Notes under the pieces: model-generated
Seen by the model: the letters and a program-made list of their open reading frames with translations, nothing else
Told to the model about the DNA's origin: nothing
Database searches by the model: none
Shown: positions 49,312 to 62,370 of the stretch, one piece after another
Layout: each line of letters begins with the position of its first letter
How positions within the stretch are numbered: the stretch's first letter is position 1
Program-made: the position numbers and the translations under genes
Assembly (NCBI GenBank): GCA_005784505.1
Contig: VCAZ01000126.1
Location: 767,001 to 831,000 of the forward strand
Direction: 5' to 3'
DNA: 64,000 bases
Source: Bagarius yarrelli
Lineage: Eukaryota > Chordata > Actinopteri > Siluriformes > Sisoridae

Positions 49312-49861
49312 GATAAAGCTTTAGATTTACAGTACAGAGGAACTGCAGACACATCGGGCTCTTATGCAACACAAACCGCTGAACGAACAAACACGCAGAA
49401 ATAAATATAAAAACACACACACACACACACGTCGAAAAAAATGATTTAATACGTTTAAAATGTTTTTTTTATTTTATTTAAAAAAAAAACTCGAGTGTGA
49501 ACGCTGAATTCTGCTCCGGAGAAATAACCGGTTTTCGCGTTTCCACCATGAAGCAACTTTCGCACATAAAGACACGCTAATATTAACACAAAAATACTGT
49601 TTTTCTCCCGGTTTTAACCCCGAACAGTGTGTGTTACCGGGTAAACGATGTTTTTAGGCGTTTTTTTGCTCCATGTGAGCGCAGACACGAGCACTAAAAC
49701 CCGCCCGGAACTTCAACCCAAACGTCATTCGAGCACAAGTCATCTTTTATTTTTTTATTATAATAACACAACACATTAAAAATAAAACCCGAAACCCTGC
49801 CGGACCTCCAGAGCCGCTGATATAAACCGCAAACCGATTTTATATTAACACTCAAAATGTT

Positions 49862-49990
49862 TCTTACCTTTTTTTTTCTTGTTTTTTTATAGATGCCGTG
49901 TCTTTTTTCCGCCTTCGTTAGTGTCGTTCACGACCTCATTCCAATATGGCCCAAAAGTGCTACCGCGCATGCGCGAACGCCTAACCTACC
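49862..49990 (-). promoter_or_regulatory. sfmbt1: Probable sfmbt1 promoter and non-coding first exon
   Basis: A perfect palindromic NRF1 motif GCGCATGCGC lies at 49965-49974 in a short CpG-bearing stretch. About 100 bases downstream in the leftward sense is a strong splice donor, AAAAAG|GTAAGAA (exon edge at 49868). The first coding exon at 42158 opens with an acceptor, so an upstream non-coding exon is required; this is the best candidate seen. Exact start is inferred. Confidence 0.5.
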
Positions 49991-51446
49991 CAGTCCGCGT
50001 GTTAAGCATTCATCCCATATCGTCGGATTAAAAACAATAAAAAATAATCCATTTGGTTTAATTATTAAACACGGAGTAGAAAATTAAAACAACTCGGTTA
50101 AAATGACGCTTTGGGCGCACCGACAGTTTGGCGTTTATTTGATTAAATTTAAAAAAAAAACCCAGCAGTAATGTAATAATATAGGCTATAATAATAAGGG
50201 CACAAAATATCCTCCGAAAAATGAAGTTAGAATAATAAATCATTGTTTGGGCTGTTTATTTATTCTATTAGACTTAATATAATATCAATGTGGCTGATGA
50301 CCAAACTAGTTCTTTTTTTTAGACAGCATTGGTTAAGCAACTTAAAAGTTTTTCCGACATAAAGAATCATTTCTTTAATATTTCTTATATGCAATATTCG
50401 TATATAATATGTCCAACTAGGTTATTTAACTTTAATATAATATTATATTATTTCCTCCTTGACGTTTTTTTTATCGTTGTTTCTGTATATATTCAGTTAT
50501 AATTAAAGCTTTTTGTTTTCGTTTAATACGATTTTTTTTTTGCCGTTAATCTTCAGCACTTTCATTTACAGGTAAATGAAACAAAGGCGGCACTTTTTAC
50601 AAAATGCAGTTACAAAGTACGACCACAAGATGGCGACAGAATCTATTTAATCTTAGATAAAGCAACTTAAATATCATGTAATTTAAATGGTCGGTATGTG
50701 TACATAAATAAATCATAAACGGAAATGTAGTCGTTACTATAAAAGTTGATTAATAATTAATTTAAAATTAATTTTATTTTTTTATGCTAATTTCGGTATC
50801 CAATAACGTATACTGATTAAAACGAATAAATACATTTACAAACCAGTGTCTGTTTCTAAGTCATTCCAGTCAAGGAGTATTGGTGTATTTGTATATGTGG
50901 GCGGGAGACTGTTACTATAGCGCCGTCTGGCGGTGCGGAGTCAAACAGTATAAATGAAATTATTAGGAATAGAAATTTCGTGTCGCCGCCAAATATTCCC
51001 TAAATCACTACTGGAAATAAATGTAAACCTTTTATAATCCCAGCATTCGTTTTTATTTATCTATTTCTTTTAAAAATAAATAAAAATTTGTTTGGCTACA
51101 ACTTTTTTTTTAATCTAACGTAAGTCGCCTTACTTGCATTTATCTCATTCATACAGCTGAGCAGTTGAGGGTCAAGGACTTTGCTCAGAGGCCCAACAGT
51201 GGGAATTAAACCCACCATCTTCTGATTACCAGTCCAAGACCTTAAGTGCTGAGCCTCCACTTCCCACAATACGAGTTGAAAAGTTTTGATCGTTTAATAA
51301 AACAGTTTAAAGATCATTTAAAAACGAGCGTCAATTTCTTTAATGTTAAAAGCTTCTGTATCCTTTTTTCCAAATATCATTTTATAATGAATTTTTTATT
51401 TTAAAAATTCAGGGTGACTTCATAACACGTTCCTTATTACGAAACA

Positions 51447-51479
<33 letters not shown>

Positions 51480-51602
51480 AACTCCAGCCTTCTGAGATAA
51501 AGTTTTTTTTTAATCTAATGGGTGTAATAATAAAAAAATCTGTATCTTCCCCACGATGACAGGAGCTTAGTACAATATACATACATTTATATATATATAT
51601 AT

Positions 51603-51639
<37 letters not shown>

Positions 51640-52478
51640 CAAACAAAATCTTAATTCTTTTTTAAAACACCTATATGTATAATAACATTATTAATACTTT
51701 ATCTCATTATTTCATCATTTATGTGAATATTAAACCTACACCCACTATTTAGTCCCTAATAAAATTGAGTACCATAAACTAATAGACCGACAGTATGACT
51801 TCTTTCTGGCTGTAGTTTTTAAAAACAGAAGTGTTGTATGGTTTAGTACGTTTCACAGATTTTGGCTTGAATGTTAAATATCTAAATAAATCCGGAAACA
51901 GTCCTGCTTTGTGTTTTAAGAAAGACCGGTGGTAAAATCAAGAAATTAAAAAAAAACAACAACACCACAATAAGAGCAAAATGGTATTGAAACCTACAGT
52001 ATCACTGAAAAAAATTCCCGAGCCAGAATAATATACTTTATATTATACTGAAGAATTAAAAAAAACGAGGTCCGAGGTCAAAGGTGAGTGGGAGGAGTTT
52101 CTCTACGTTTCTATTAATTAACCTGCAAATGAAGCACCTGCATATCTTCAAAATTTAGCACACCAGATACAGTTCCATTAAATTCCAAAGTGTGATCATT
52201 AAATTAAAAAAAGCATCCAGTATCTGGCCACTAGAGGGCGCAGTGGCATCAGTTTGTGAGCAGGTTTGGGTTCTGTATTTTTTTTTCCTGATCCAGTACG
52301 CTATAAGCTGAGGAGCAGGCATGGGCAGAGTGTATTAACTCAAGGCAATGGGAGTTTTAGAGCCTCCGCGTGTGGCTGCGTCTAACACTGGTTGGATCCC
52401 GAGAGCTTTGGCGCCCTCTGAGTACGAGTGTGTGTGTGAAGTGTGTGCAAGTCTCTGTTACAGCAATGAGAACACTTT
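49991..52478. other. Intergenic region between the sfmbt1 promoter and prkcd stop
   Basis: AT-rich. Contains a reverse SINE at about 51119-51270, (CA)n at 51448-51478, and TA/GA repeats at 51584-51640. The right end should hold the prkcd 3' untranslated region. No exon of RFT1, which lies here in human, was recognised. Confidence 0.5.
51119..51270 (-). mobile_element. SINE, reverse orientation
   Basis: Tail gtaagtcgccttacttgcat at the left, the tttgctcagaggcccaacag middle, and the tRNA-like head at the right (cttaagtgctgagcc). Confidence 0.7.
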
Positions 52479-55400
52479 TCATTTCTCCATAATGGCCTCC
52501 ATCTTGGGGTTGATAAACGAGAAGCCGGCGAACGCTGACTGGTCCATGGAGTCGATCAGGTTCTTGTCGCTGTGTGAGAGGCGGGGCTTCTCGCTCAGGA
52601 ACTCCCGGTCAAAGTTGCTACAGTCGTTGGGGGATTTCTGCGGGTTGGACAAGAGCAGGCGTCAGTCAGAGCACAGACAGTAATCGAACATGAGAGCGAA
52701 CGGCTTTACGGTTGGTTAGAGTGTGATTTGTTTTTGAGTGCCTTGCAATAGGACATTGATTTGACTTTGTCCAGCGTGTGTGAACAATTCAGCTTTATTT
52801 TTCTACTCGACTCACATGTGATCAAATTATATAACATTTATGGCATCCAGCAGGCTTATTATCCAGAGTGACTTACATTTATCTCATTGTTACAGCTAAG
52901 CAGTTGATAGTTAAGGGCCTTGCTCAGGGGCCCAGTCTTAGCGCTACTGGGAATTGAACCCACAATCTTCTGATTACCAGTCCAACACCCACTTTCCACA
53001 ATACGAGTTTTAAAAGCTAGGAAATGTTAATAAACTGTGTTAAACGTATTATTTTCTTTTTGTGTGTAGTTTAATTTCCGATTTTTTTCAGAAATAATCG
53101 TAAATAAAAAACTGGCTGCTTCACGTGTCTTTTGAACGATAGATGTACAACCGTTCTAGATACCTTAGATGAGACAGAAGAATCCAGAAAATCCCAACTA
53201 CTACAAGGAATTGTGGTCTGACTTTTAGCCATAAATGGCCAAACAATGTGAAATAAAACAATAAACCAGTCAAAGCGTTACCGCAGTAGTGTAATAAAGG
53301 CGCTAGCATAACATCCCAGCTTCAGCGGCTGGGAGTAAAGGTTATTAGCTTATCTTAAGCCTTGGAATCTTAGACCATGTTTCCAGCTCCTACGTAATCA
53401 TTCATCAGCTTTTGTTTTGGTGTTGAAAAAAACCTTACACAGATTTACGACAACTTATGTAATCCAGTTATTCGTCATGATCCTGAAGGTAATCACCAAA
53501 GGAAGGGGAGAAAGTATAGCGCAGCGGTTAAGGTGTTGGAATTACTAATCGGAAGATCGTAGTTCGATTCCCAGCACAACCAAGTTACCACTGTTGGGCC
53601 CCTGAGCAAGGCCCTTAACCCCAAAAAAAGAGACGAATGTAAGTCACTCTAGATAAAAACATTTACGGAATGCAGTGAATGTAGATGAATCTGAGGAACG
53701 TACCACTTTGGGTTTGAAGGGGGGCTGAACTTCTCGCTTCTCAAGCGCAGGCCAGTTGATGGTCTTAAAGAAGGCATGTCCGCGGATGTTGCCTATGACG
53801 CCAAGCCGACGGGTAGGGTCTCGCTCGAACAACTACACGATAATAATCAGACACAGCTGTAAGATTTCAAAACGGTTGTTTGACACGTTGTTGTTTAAAA
53901 CAAAGGTTGTTTCCACCTTTTCCAGCAGGTCCTTGGCCTCCTTTGTGATCCAGCGCGGGTAGTGCGGCGTGTCCATCCTGATCGACTCAAACAGCTCGTC
54001 CTCATCGTCACCCTGGAACGGTGACTGGCCAATCAGCATCTCATAAACCAGCACGCCGAATGACCACCAGTCCACCGAGAAGGTGTATTTCTGCCCTAGT
54101 AAGATCTGAGCGCGCACACACACACACACACACACACACGCACATTCATACACAGAGGACGTCGGTCTTAAATCTTTCGGTATTAAACAGTTAAGAGAGC
54201 ATTTCAATAAAAAGCTGTTATTAGACTTAATATGATCTAATCCTGGGAATTTTTAAATCCACAAGCACCGCTGGACCGGTCCCACCATCCCCTAACGACG
54301 CGTGTGTCTCAAGAGTCACTAACTTTCTTCAAGAGGCGACTGAAGACTCACCTCTTCCTCAAAAATTAATTATAGAAAGTCACTCTTTTTTCCTATGTCC
54401 AGGGTTTGTACACATTTTTACCAATAAAATCCCATGACTTTTCCATGACTACGAGGTAAATATTTATGACCTGATGTTTCCAGAAATGTCTATAAATATA
54501 AATATCCATGTACCACAGCGGAGCTTAAAAATTACAAGCTTTGTAGTTTCTAACACAAAATAAACTTAAGGCCACGTGACGGATCGCGCGAACGTTAACT
54601 ATTGTAATTTAACCAATATCATTCGTTAAAATATATTGAAACGTACATTACAGATTTATGAACAAATGTCCATGACTTTTCCAAAACTTTATGGGTTTAT
54701 TTATTTTTCCGAAACTGGGAATTGCTTTTAGAATTTTTAGCCTTTTTCTTTTTTTTTATGCCTTTATTTTCAAACGTTTTTTTTAAGTTGTTCTTTGAGT
54801 TGATTTGACTTTTGTAAGTTGCTCTGGATGAGGGCGTCTGCTAAATGATGTGAACTTAAAACCCTGTGAAAACAATTGACCTATTAAATGAGCTGATGAT
54901 GAACTACTGTGGAATCTACTGCAACACACACACACACACACACACACACCTCTGGTGCAATGTAATCAGGTGTTCCGCAGAAAGTGGTGGCGCGATTCTC
55001 TCCAAACACGTTCTCCTTACACATGCCGAAGTCAGCGATCTTAATGTGACCGTCTTTGTCCAACATCACATTATCCAGCTTCAAGTCCCTGAGATTGACA
55101 GCAGAGAGCAGGGGACACCATCAATATCTCATAGTACAGCAGAAAAAAATGATTCAAAACTAAACTTATTCTGCACTAATCAGGTTTCAGCATCTCACCT
55201 GTAAATAATGCCTTTGGAATGAAGGAATTGCAGGCCGCAAATAATTTCGGCAGAGTAAAACCTGCAGTGGAAGAACAGCACAGCGTTCAATTACCTATAC
55301 GAGACGTTTTACACTACGTACAACACATCGAACCGTCTCGTCAGGAATATAAGGAATATAAATGCCCACCAGCCATTTTATTTATTTATTTATTTATTTT

Positions 55401-58130
55401 ACCGATCAGAACTTTACACATCAAATCTCAAAACGGATCACGTATAATAGCTGGTTTCACTCTTTCAAGCAGAATATTACAGCTGAAGCATTAAAAAAGG
55501 TCAGAGGTTGGCTTTTTTTTTTTCAGATTTTCAGTTCAAGTAATTACATACTTCCTGACTGTTTTAAATAAAAGTACATTATATATAGTATGGTTCCGGG
55601 TAGTATGAACGACTTACTACTGATATGGACATGTGATGTCACAGCAGAGTGAATTTAAAGTGTTTAAACTGAGGAACGAAGACCAAAGTTATTTTCTTTA
55701 AAGACTTAAAGCACTTGAAAAGTTCCGTGTATGACATACTTCCGCGAATGAGGAGTCGTCTTTCCCGCAGCCACTTTAGAGATAGTAAAGTGTAAATCGT
55801 ATGCATACTTCAAAATCCAGGCTTGACTAGTAGATCATCCAAAAACTTTTCATTATTGTTTTCGGCTTATTAAGGATTCAGACATACTACTTGTCTCGCA
55901 TACTTAGTTTCGCTTACTATATAGTATGAAAGTATGCGAATATCTTGTTTTTTTATTTTTGTTTTTTTTTATTCTATTGTCTCCCTTACAATGTTGACGA
56001 CTAAAGAAGTACATGATAATCTATTAGTAAAGAAACAGATCGGCGAGTTGATCTGATTTTTCTCTAAACCGGTTCTACTTTAGGTATAAGGGTTTTTTCT
56101 GGAGTACTTTAAGTGAAGATGACGGTCTTGTTCGGCTGGTTGTGCGGTCGTTTAAAGGAAACCGGCAGTCACTTACGTGGCTCTGTAAAGATCAAATCTG
56201 CCTTTGTCCTGAATGTGAAACATTAAATCTCCTCCGTTGAGATACTCCATGACGAAGAATAGGTGCTCCTGTTCACACAAACATCAGATCAGACACGCAG
56301 ACATATAGTTATTACATTGCATAGTAATAGTTAGACAGTGTTTCTAAAATGACTAATAATGAATGACAGACTTCATTTAAAAAGAAAGGGTAATTCTATC
56401 ATGCGTAGGTGACAAAAAGTATTAATTACACTTAATTAACCCTAGACTTGTGTAAAAAAAAAAAACTGTAGGTGTATAATTAAGCTTTAAACTGTTACGA
56501 TACTTAAACTAGTGTATTAAAATCAGTTTCCCTCCTGAACTTGTGGTTGATCGTGTACCTTGGTCTGGATGGTGGAGTAAAGGTGTGTGAGGAAGGGATT
56601 TTCCCAGGCTAATGCTAGCACCCTTTTTTCCACCATGGTGCATTCCACATCGTCGTCCATTAACACCACGTCCTTCTTCAGCGCTTTCACTGCAAAGTAC
56701 TCGCCGCGACCCTTAAGCTCCGCCAGCAACACCTACCACGTCCGGACCCAGAAACCAGAAGTGTCGTTACACAGGACAGGCTTTGTGTGTATGATTAAGA
56801 CAAGAAAATGTCCTATTGTCCTAAATGTCTCATGCTCAGGTTCATTTTTTGCGCGAGTTCTCACCTTGCCGAAGCTTCCTTTACCCAACACTTTGTGGAA
56901 ATCGAACTGGTCAATGGAAAGGTGTGTGGAATGGGACTGGTGTGGGACGCTGGTAGGTGTGGGTGTGTGACCATCCCACAGCTTGTCATACGGAGCGCTA
57001 TCTGTACACACAAACACGAACAGACAACGAGAAACAGATTATCAGCAGGGGTGGGATTATTCAGCACCTTGTGCCAGTAGTTTCAGCGTTGGTAGCCTGG
57101 TAGTAAAAAAAAAAAGAACATGTGACCAAAACATTTGCCTTTGTTTTCTGTAAATTGTTTAAATTGCTTTTATCTTGCATGTGTTTTTTTTAAGGTTTTC
57201 CAAGATTTTTCAGCAGAAACACTTACAAAAGTAGATCATCAATTCAATGATGGCAACCTTTTTTGATCCGCTGATGTATGTGCGTACAAGCCGAATGTGT
57301 GATGCTGAATTTTCAGATTTTTTTTTTTACGTTCCTGCAAATCTTTAATGAGGAGTGACGAGGATTACTTCTGACTTAAAACTAATCATCAGATAAAATA
57401 AAAGTTCTAAACACAAAGTTCCCCAAATAGTTTCTATGTATTATATTATGACATATACTGTTTGTATTACTTAACAACATCCAAGTATTAAATGAAACAA
57501 ATAATTTAACAATACTTTATTTTAATGTCCACAAAATATAACAATTTTATATTCAAAAATATTTTTTTATTTGTTTTCTATTAGATTAGATACAACAGTA
57601 AATATTTAGGCATTATCAGCTACTGATAGCTTACGATATATAAACTTACGATTTTATCTACTTACAACTTACGATATATCAAACGAGTTACGATATTTCC
57701 CATATTTTTTTAATCGTGACAACAGCGTGATATTATGGAAACACGTATCTACAGCTACCTCGTGGCAACTCTTATATAAGCTACCATGGGAAATTTGGGA
57801 CTGTATCATAGCAGGTATAGTTATATCGATATTTCGACTTCCCACTTAAGTTAATTTTTAATAGTAGAAATTGACTTTCACTTTGCTACATTTGATGCCT
57901 TTTCTATTAAATGAACATGTAGGATTTTTTTTTTCAAGGTGTATTTTATCTAGTTGTGATTGTCAGTATTTTTTCTGAAGTAAGTAAATCTGATAAAACA
58001 GTAAAGGCTTACCGCCTGGTTCCAGAGGCACACGTTTGGCTATATCCTGATAAATGCCGATGTCTGACAGAGTGGGATCGGGACGCTTTGTAGAGGATTT
58101 CTGAGCAGAACGGAAAGAATAAGATGTCAT

Positions 58131-58176
<46 letters not shown>

Positions 58177-58648
58177 TCCAGCAAATACAAATAAAAAAAA
58201 GTAGAAACTGAATGTAACGATGATGTAATGATGATGTAGGCACTGCTATCTTTTACTATAAACCAGGCTGTGGGTCACTTACTAAGCTAACTTGAGTCAA
58301 AGCTTCGGCAAGAAGTTTCTGATTTATACCACAGAGGTTGGCTACTTTTGTCTGGCATTTGTGGTGGACGTTCATCCCGCAGTCTAAATAAAGAGAATGA
58401 AGAAATTAAGTGTAAAGTAGATAGCAATAAAGACCTGGTGGGTACCAAACATTTGCTATATTTATATAGAAAATGTATTTGACAATTGAAGTATCTACAC
58501 TCACCGTAAACTCACACACTATTCATATACATCTATTTATCGAGGGCTGTGTATTGGAAAGCGCCTTCCGATATGATACATATCACGATACATTGCAATA
58601 GATTACATATCGCAATGCATTGCAATATTTCAAATAATAATAAAACAT

Positions 58649-58679
<31 letters not shown>

Positions 58680-61600
58680 TAGCTAAATTCCAAAACAACA
58701 AGGAAGTTGATTTGACACGCAATGAGGGTTGTAATTAAATATTAATGTAAATCAGTTTGAAATGTAATTTAATTGCATATCGATACTCGAGATTATAATA
58801 TCGATACACTATCGTAAAAAAAAAAAATTTGCGATAGTTAGCTGTAACTAAATATTTATTCACTAATTTTTGATGATTTATTTATTTAAATTTAGGAATT
58901 TATTTTTGATATTATATAACACAGCATATATGAAGTAAATGTACATTTCTGTCTATTGGCAGATTCTCTTATCCAAAGCCACTTTTAATGGTTTGAATTA
59001 TACAATTAAACTGTTATGCTCAGGGGCCAGCGGTGGCAGCTTGGTGGTGCTGGTAATTAAAGCCTTAACCCAAGGGTGCCTCGTAGTGAGGGGGAGGGGG
59101 GCGCTGTTGAGTTACAATGCCAACGCACTTTAAGGTCCCCAGAGATTTGTTCTGCTAATGGTAACAGTACTAGCAGCAATGTAATAGTATGTTTGGTGCA
59201 GAATGGGGGTGGTATTTTTTTTATAGGGCCTACAATTGTTAGCGGCGTCCCTTTAGTAGCCAAAGCTTAAAGTTGTCAAAGTTTAAAAAGCTAATTCGTA
59301 TAAGCAACCCTAGAAAACTAACCGACAATAAATCTTGTCTTACCTTCGCATTTGAGTCCCTGCTTGACCATTCCCCAAAGCAGACTTCCGCAGTGATCGC
59401 AGAAGGTCGGACTCATGTAGTTGTGCGTCTTGAAGCGATGGGGCATGTCGATCTTGAAGCGCTCTTTCTGGAACTGCACACACACAAAAGAGCCATAATT
59501 CACTGTGCAGTGTAGACCCAAAGGCCTGCGATTTCGTACGCAGTCTCGATCACGCTGCATTGTGCCTGTTTAAAGAACGGAATACTTTACTCTTCCTGCC
59601 CTTTTCCCTAAGTTTCCTACACGTTTAAGAAGCTCAGATTGTGGCTTCGGGCCCTAAACCGGTGTTGGCTCCTTAAACCAGAGTCCAGCAGCTCTGGAGC
59701 TGTCTCCCTGCCACAACTGAGCACATGTCTCTATTGATTGATCAACAGAAGACTCTGATCCTGAGTCTATAAGCTGCCAGTCTGTCCTGCTGGAACTCAA
59801 CCCTTTCACTCCCAAACCTGAAGCATGTTCTAGGGTTGAGATGGTGAGCTTTTCTGGAGATTTATGAAGGAATCTAGTGTTTAAATGAAAGAGGAACTAA
59901 TCAAGATGGAGGTGTTTACACTTTTGCAGGTTCGATACAACAAAATAAATTCACTGTTAATTCTATTGCTACAAAAAGGAATGCAGTTCCCATTCCTGCT
60001 TTCTGATGACTGATTTTTTGACACTATGTGTATGTATGTAGTTTTTTTACTTATTGTCCAATATCAAATTTCACTTGTTTGAATAAGCAATTGCTAGCAT
60101 GTTCCTTTGCAAATAAATATAGGGGCGTCTTCACTGATACGCTTTTTTTTAGCAGAGAGTATTTAAACCAGTTCTATGGCCCCTTCCATGCGATGCACCT
60201 TTAACAAACACACATGTCGGTGTGTTGGTCTTTACCACAGTGTCTCGGCTGTTGGCTGCCGTTCCTGTGCATCTCCCGATGATCTTATCAATGCACTTCT
60301 TGTGAATGGCCGCATTGCACTCTGGGAAAGAAGCAGAGAGCAGGGGACAAAGGTTATATGAGGTAGGAAGCTTGTTTTAGTGAAGGGGTTTCACATGTGA
60401 CAACGAACGATGAAAGTCGTAATATTTATGATTCTCTTACGATTGGGCTTTTAGGGAAAAAGTATTTACTATAATAATTTATTTTAGTGCTTTTATTTTT
60501 ATGGCTTTTAAAGTCCTGGTAAGTGTGTGTTTGAGAATAAAAAATAAAAAAAAAAACTCACGTCTGCATTTATAGCCCTGTTTGTTGAGCCCCCTGTAAG
60601 TGGACAGAAAAAGTGTTTGTTAGATCAGGTGATACTCCAACCAGGCTAAAACACCCCAGCTTTTTTTGTCATGTCTAGCTAATGAAATGGGAAATGCCTC
60701 AGAATCACTAATAACACACACTTCCACCTGCTGGAAGTGAAATGGAAGTAACAGGATAAGAATGTTGTACCATAATATAAAACACTAACTGAGAATAATC
60801 AAAACAATACTGTGTAATATTTATCCTGACGTTTGTTCAATATCGCAATATTTTCTTATCATCACGTCGATCGGCTCACCAGACGAACTCTCGGCAGACG
60901 GAGCAGAACGTCGGCTGTTTAAAGAAGGTGGCGGAAAACTCGTGGTTTTTGATGAAGTGAACTTTGGCCTGTTTGATGGCTCCTCTCCTTCGATTCAGCG
61001 TTAAAATCCCGTCCTCTGCTTTCTCCCTGGTTGACGCTTTGCTTTCTGGAAGACAGTTGGATTAAAGAATTTATTGGCCTGCAAAACACTACACCGCATA
61101 TCAGGGTTATTTGTAACGTGAGAAAAAAAAAAACAATGTAATGCTACAACATACAAAGACAAATTTGTAGCAACATTGAGCTCGGTCAATTGTTCGCTGC
61201 ATTTTTAAACAAAATACTATCCGACACTGGACTTTCTAAAAGAGAACGCTGTGCCGTGTTTGCAGACTAGATCGGATCGGAACTGTAAAGTCGCACCACA
61301 CAAGCGCAAGTAATCGTTTTAATTAACGGTAAACCAGCTTATGACCTCCACTTACTGGAAATACCTCAATCTTAGGAAACAATTTTTTTTTAAATGCAAA
61401 TCAGTGCAGTGGGCGTTTACCTCTGAGACAGCAATCTGCCACGCCCATTTAAACAGAGCGTTTTGATAAAGGAGGGACAGAAAATCAACAGAAAATCGAT
61501 AATTACTGCTGTTTTGATAAAATTGGACCTCTACGTGGATCTCAGAGAACAAAAAAATATTTTAAAAAAGAGGAATACTTTTAAGGTACAGCGTCGCTCT

Positions 61601-62158
61601 ATAGGTATTATGAATTTACATTACAACATTTACAGCATTTAGCAGACGTCCTTATCCAAAGCGACTTACATTTATCTCTTTTATACAACTGAGCAATTAG
61701 GGGCCTTGCTCAGGGGCCAAACAGTGGTAACTTGGTGATGCTGGGAATCGAACCCTGATCTTCCAATTAGCAGTCCAACACCTTTACCACTGTGCTACCA
61801 ACTTTCCCACTTTACCATGGGAGGAATCGAGTCTGCATTTGAATATATAAAAGACAGGAGCAGACTGTCAATGTGAAACTGTTTTTGACTCATCTGTCAA
61901 CTTAAATAAACATATAAATGGCATTGTGGGATTCTGCTGATGGAGCAGAATGTGAATGAGGTCAAGGCGAAAGAAAGAAAGAAAGAAAGAAAGCAGGAAA
62001 ACAAAAAAGCTGAAAACAAATGAAAAAAAAACTCAAAGAATGAGGACGTGGAGACAACTCACTAAAGTAAACATTATGTTTCGGTTTTATGGCTTATTGA
62101 CAGGACACAGTTTGGTGTTTGGTGTGTGTTTTGGATTAGAAGCTGCTTTCAGGAGGCC

Positions 62159-62199
<41 letters not shown>

Positions 62200-62329
62200 G
62201 ACATAGCAGAAGCCTGTTCAGACATGAGCTCTAAAAATAGGAATTACTGTGCCTCCTTTCAGGAAGCCTATGAAATCAGGGTGGAACCAGCGAGGGTGTC
62301 TGCCATCTCAACCGGTCGGTAATACATAC

Positions 62330-62370
<41 letters not shown>

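Larger units (their letters stand above)
42136..49861. other. sfmbt1: Presumed first intron of sfmbt1
   Basis: Between the first coding exon (42158-42111, with 23 non-coding bases) and a probable non-coding first exon at 49.9 kb. No coding exon recognised. Contains the purine tract, the 10-bp repeat, (CA)n at 43920-43950 and 44802-44862, dispersed repeats at 45262-45430 (family A), 45551-45832 and 48207-48650 (family B), SINE fragments near 46340-46420 and 46660-46710, and (TG)n at 49254-49309. Confidence 0.5.
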
